A stretch of 64,000 bases of DNA, taken from positions 1,550,001-1,614,000 of the forward strand of contig NZ_JAFBCD010000001.1 of the NCBI RefSeq assembly GCF_016907545.1, read 5' to 3'. Positions 62,401-64,000 of this stretch are shown piece by piece. The DNA is from Paenarthrobacter ilicis. GTDB lineage: Bacteria > Actinomycetota > Actinomycetes > Actinomycetales > Micrococcaceae. Numbering within the stretch: position 1 is the stretch's first letter; every line of letters begins with the position of its first letter. The position numbers and the translations under genes are program-made. Below the pieces are notes generated by a model. It was not told the origin of the DNA, did not search any database, and was given only the letters and a program-made list of their open reading frames with translations.

Positions 62401-62866
62401 CGTTGACACCTACGGCAACATCTCGGTGCTGGACACCCGTGACTACCTCTACGGTTTCCAGCACGGTGAAGAGCACGTGATCGAGCTGGAGAAGGGTGTA
62501 CGCCTTATCGCCCAGCTGGAGGCCGTGTCCGAGGCCGATGAGAAGGGCATGCGAACCGTCATGTGTACCCTCAACGGCCAGTCACGTCCCGTGGTTGTCC
62601 GCGACCGTTCCGTGGTCAGCAACGTGAAGGCCGCAGAGAAGGCGGATCCCGCAGAGCCCGGCCAGGTTGCAGCACCGTTTGCCGGTGCGGTGACCGTCAC
62701 GGTCAAGGCCGGGGACATCGTCAATGCGGGCGACACCGTTGCCACCATTGAGGCCATGAAGATGGAAGCTTCCATCACGACGCCGGTGGCGGGCACCGTT
62801 TCCCGCCTCGCCATCTCCTCGGTGGAGCAGGTCCAGGGCGGCGACCTGCTGCTGGTGATCGGCTAA
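59471..62866 (+). CDS. pyc: Pyruvate carboxylase
   Basis: 1131 aa single-chain form. The biotin carboxylase domain (about 1-455) starts with FSKILVANRGEIAIRAFRAGYELG, with an ATP-grasp region around KAVAGGGGRGMRRV and FIEMNPRIQVEHTVTEE. The carboxyltransferase domain (about 535-800) has VTDTTFRDAHQSLLATRVR. A C-terminal allosteric/tetramerisation region follows, and the biotinyl domain carries Lys1097 in EAMKMEASI. It converts pyruvate to oxaloacetate, the main anaplerotic route. Divergent from the orphan ParA gene, with a CRP-like site upstream and a strong terminator downstream. Confidence 0.97.
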   Translation: MFSKILVANRGEIAIRAFRAGYELGAKTVAVFPHEDRNSIHRQKADEAYLIGETGHPVRAYLDVEEVVRVAKEAGADAIYPGYGFLSENPDLARAAKAAGITFVGPPAEVLELAGNKVAALEAARKAGVPVLKSSKPSKDLDELIAAADEIGFPIFAKAVAGGGGRGMRRVETREALPDALQAAMREADAAFGDPTMFLEQAVLRPRHIEVQILADAEGNVMHLFERDCSLQRRHQKVVEIAPAPNLDENIRQALYRDAVAFAKALNYVNAGTVEFLVDTEGERAGQHVFIEMNPRIQVEHTVTEEITDVDLVQAQMRIASGQTLADLGLSQETVSIKGAALQCRITTEDPANGFRPDVGRITGYRSAGGAGVRLDGGTVYSGAEISPHFDSMLVKLTCRGRDYPAAVARARRGLAEFRIRGVSTNIPFLQAVLADPDFNAGNVATDFIDKRPELLKSHISADRGTKLLTWLADVTVNKPNGELKVHTDPASKLPAIEGPVPTSGSRQKLQELGPEGFAKALREQQAVAVTDTTFRDAHQSLLATRVRTRDLVAAGPAVTALMPELLSVEAWGGATYDVALRFLGEDPWDRLAALRQALPNTCIQMLLRGRNTVGYTPYPEEVTEAFVNEAAATGIDIFRIFDALNDVDQMAPAIRAVRATGTAVAEVALCYTGNLLDPNEDLYTLDYYLDLAQKIVDAGAHILAIKDMAGLLRPAAAAKLVTALRDRFDLPVHLHTHDTAGGQLATLLAAVDAGVDAVDVAAASLAGTTSQPAASALVAALANTPRDTGLSLGNVGAMEPYWEAVRRVYAPFESGLPGPTGRVYQHEIPGGQLSNLRQQAIALGLGEQFEAIEDMYTAADRILGRLVKVTPSSKVVGDLALHLVGLNADPADFNENPQNYDIPDSVIGFLSGELGNPPGGWPEPFRTKALQGRSVKVRDVEISAEDSAALKGDSKTRQHTLNRLLFAGPTKDFLKSVDTYGNISVLDTRDYLYGFQHGEEHVIELEKGVRLIAQLEAVSEADEKGMRTVMCTLNGQSRPVVVRDRSVVSNVKAAEKADPAEPGQVAAPFAGAVTVTVKAGDIVNAGDTVATIEAMKMEASITTPVAGTVSRLAISSVEQVQGGDLLLVIG

Positions 62867-62880
62867 CCCACCACCACCTG

Positions 62881-62919
62881 AAAAGACCCCGTCCGGAAAT
62901 CTACCGGACGGGGTCTTTT
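62881..62919. terminator. Bidirectional terminator between pyc and the acyl-CoA synthetase gene
   Basis: AAAAGACCCCGTCCGG (62881-62896), 7-nt loop, CCGGACGGGGTCTTTT (62904-62919): a 16-bp perfect stem between convergent genes. Confidence 0.93.
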
Positions 62920-62931
62920 CTGTGCTGCAGG

Positions 62932-64000
62932 TCAGGAGGCGCGGGGTGCCAAGTACATTTCCTCAATCACGGCGTCGAAGTCCTTCATGACCTGCGCACG
63001 CTTGACCTTCAGCGATGGAGTGAGGTGGCCGGAGGCTTCCGTGAAGTCAGCTGGAACAATCCTGAAGGATTTGATGGCCTCGGCCTGGGAAACGGATTGG
63101 TTGGCTTTGCTGACCAGTTCCTGGACCGCTGCCTTCACCACTGCGTGGTCTGCGGCGTCGTTGAGGCTTGTGGACGCGGGAAGTCCGTGCCGTTCCAACC
63201 AGCCGGGCAGGGCTTCCTCATCCAGGGTCACCAGAGCCCCGATGAAGGGACGGTTGTCTCCCACCACCAGGACCTGGGAGACCAGTGCATCCGCGCGGAT
63301 CTGGTCCTCCAACAGTGCCGGAACCACGTTCTTGCCGCCCGCTGTAACAATGATTTCCTTCTTGCGACCGGTAATTTTAAGGAAGCCGTTGCTGTCCAAC
63401 TCACCGATATCGCCGGTGCGGAACCAGCCGTCGGCAAACGTCTCTGCCGTGAGGTCGGGGCGGTTGAAGTAACCCCGCATGACGCAGACGCCCTTGGTGA
63501 GAATCTCGCCGTCGTCCGCGATCTTGACCGAGTTGCCGGGAAGCGGAGCGCCCACTGTCCCGATCCGGATCATGGAGGGGGTATTGACCGAGATCGGCGC
63601 CGTGGTTTCCGTCAGGCCGTAACCTTCCAGAATCTGGAGGCCGATACCTTGGAAGAAGTGTCCCAGGCGTTCTCCCAGCGGGCCGCCGCCGGACACTGCA
63701 TGGGCCACGTGGCCACCCATGGCGGCACGGAGCTTGGAGTAGACCAGTTTGTCGAACACGGCGTGTTTGATCTTCAGGCCAAACCCGACCGAACCGTCCT
63801 GGCGGGCCCTGGAGTAGGCGATTGCGGTATCCGCTGCCCGGTGGAAGATGGCGCCCTTGCCACCGTCCTCTGCCTTGGTCAGTGCGGAGTTGTAAACCTT
63901 TTCGAAGACGCGGGGTACAGCCAGGATAAACGTGGGCTGGTAGCTCTGAAGGTCGGCCAGCAGATTCTTGATGTCCGGGGTGTGAGCCACGGTGACACCG
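62932..64000 (-). CDS. Long-chain acyl-CoA synthetase (FadD15-like), C-terminal part, cut by window edge
   Basis: About 356 C-terminal residues are in the window; the N-terminus lies beyond 64000. The AMP-binding motif is VSGGGPLGERLGHFFQGIGLQILEGYGLTETTAPISVN. DGWFRTGDIGELDSNGFLKITGRKKEIIVTAGGKNVVPALLE is the hinge and A8/A10 region, and the C-terminal lysine loop lies in GHLTPSLKVKRAQVMKDFDAVIEEMY. The preceding YQPTFILAVPRVFEKVYN matches the FadD15/long-chain group. It activates fatty acids with ATP and CoA at the membrane face. Confidence 0.93.
   Translation of the reverse strand, partial: GVTVAHTPDIKNLLADLQSYQPTFILAVPRVFEKVYNSALTKAEDGGKGAIFHRAADTAIAYSRARQDGSVGFGLKIKHAVFDKLVYSKLRAAMGGHVAHAVSGGGPLGERLGHFFQGIGLQILEGYGLTETTAPISVNTPSMIRIGTVGAPLPGNSVKIADDGEILTKGVCVMRGYFNRPDLTAETFADGWFRTGDIGELDSNGFLKITGRKKEIIVTAGGKNVVPALLEDQIRADALVSQVLVVGDNRPFIGALVTLDEEALPGWLERHGLPASTSLNDAADHAVVKAAVQELVSKANQSVSQAEAIKSFRIVPADFTEASGHLTPSLKVKRAQVMKDFDAVIEEMYLAPRAS

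Overview
The window is about 64 kb of high-GC actinobacterial chromosome. The 16S rRNA, the gene order and the proteins point to Micrococcaceae, most likely Arthrobacter sensu lato (Paenarthrobacter-like). This is judged by eye and no database was searched. The gene order closely follows the Mycobacterium tuberculosis blocks Rv1652-Rv1659 (arg), Rv1688-Rv1713 (mpg, tyrS ... der) and Rv1826-Rv1830 (gcvH, garA, ftsR, DUF151 nuclease, merR). Most of it is therefore conserved core genome with local insertions.

Layout. 1-2592: the start of a Pls/PosA-type adenylation protein, a quinone oxidoreductase and a fatty acid desaturase, all on the minus strand. 2758-11428: a complete arginine operon, argCJBDFRGH, mostly with overlapping stop and start codons, headed by an apparently leaderless promoter under tandem ARG-box-like sites. 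11522-18272: a mycothiol-type DinB protein, an Ada-AlkA fusion divergent from an AAG-type 3-methyladenine glycosylase, the RNA polymerase recycling ATPase HelR, and tyrS. 18273-24540: a 16S-23S-5S rRNA operon without spacer tRNAs, preceded by a 32-bp tandem repeat array and a G/T-only tract. 24754-35160: a repeat-rich disordered/TPR protein, then HAD phosphatase, small ORF, tlyA, nadK, recN, pyrG, Nudix and xerD.

35200-44897 is an organic-acid region. It holds a membrane protein and a Nudix hydrolase facing each other across a 19-bp inverted repeat, the gntR-prpDBC methylcitrate operon with two perfect TGTATACA operators, a CitA/CitB-type two-component system, and the divergent C4-dicarboxylate carrier dctA. 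45151-52981 is the chromosome-segregation and growth block: parA, scpA, scpB, rluB, tyrA, cmk, an acyltransferase and der. Then come tRNA-Pro(GGG), a marR/MFS efflux pair with a clear operator, the gcvH-garA-ftsR-nuclease-merR block, an orphan ParA, pyruvate carboxylase, and the 3' part of a long-chain acyl-CoA synthetase cut by the window end.

No transposase, prophage, CRISPR array or obvious pseudogene was seen. The least explained elements are: (1) two separate arrays of a 32-bp repeat sharing the core CTCTCTCACRTCC, each beside a CA/GT-rich tract, one of which supplies the last codons and the stop of the Ada-AlkA gene; (2) the 656-aa protein after the rRNA operon, whose N-terminus is a modular 26/27-residue Arg/Asp/Gly repeat fused to a TPR-like domain and an acidic tail; and (3) several strong uncatalogued inverted repeats at gene starts. 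I found no clearly new multi-gene system.
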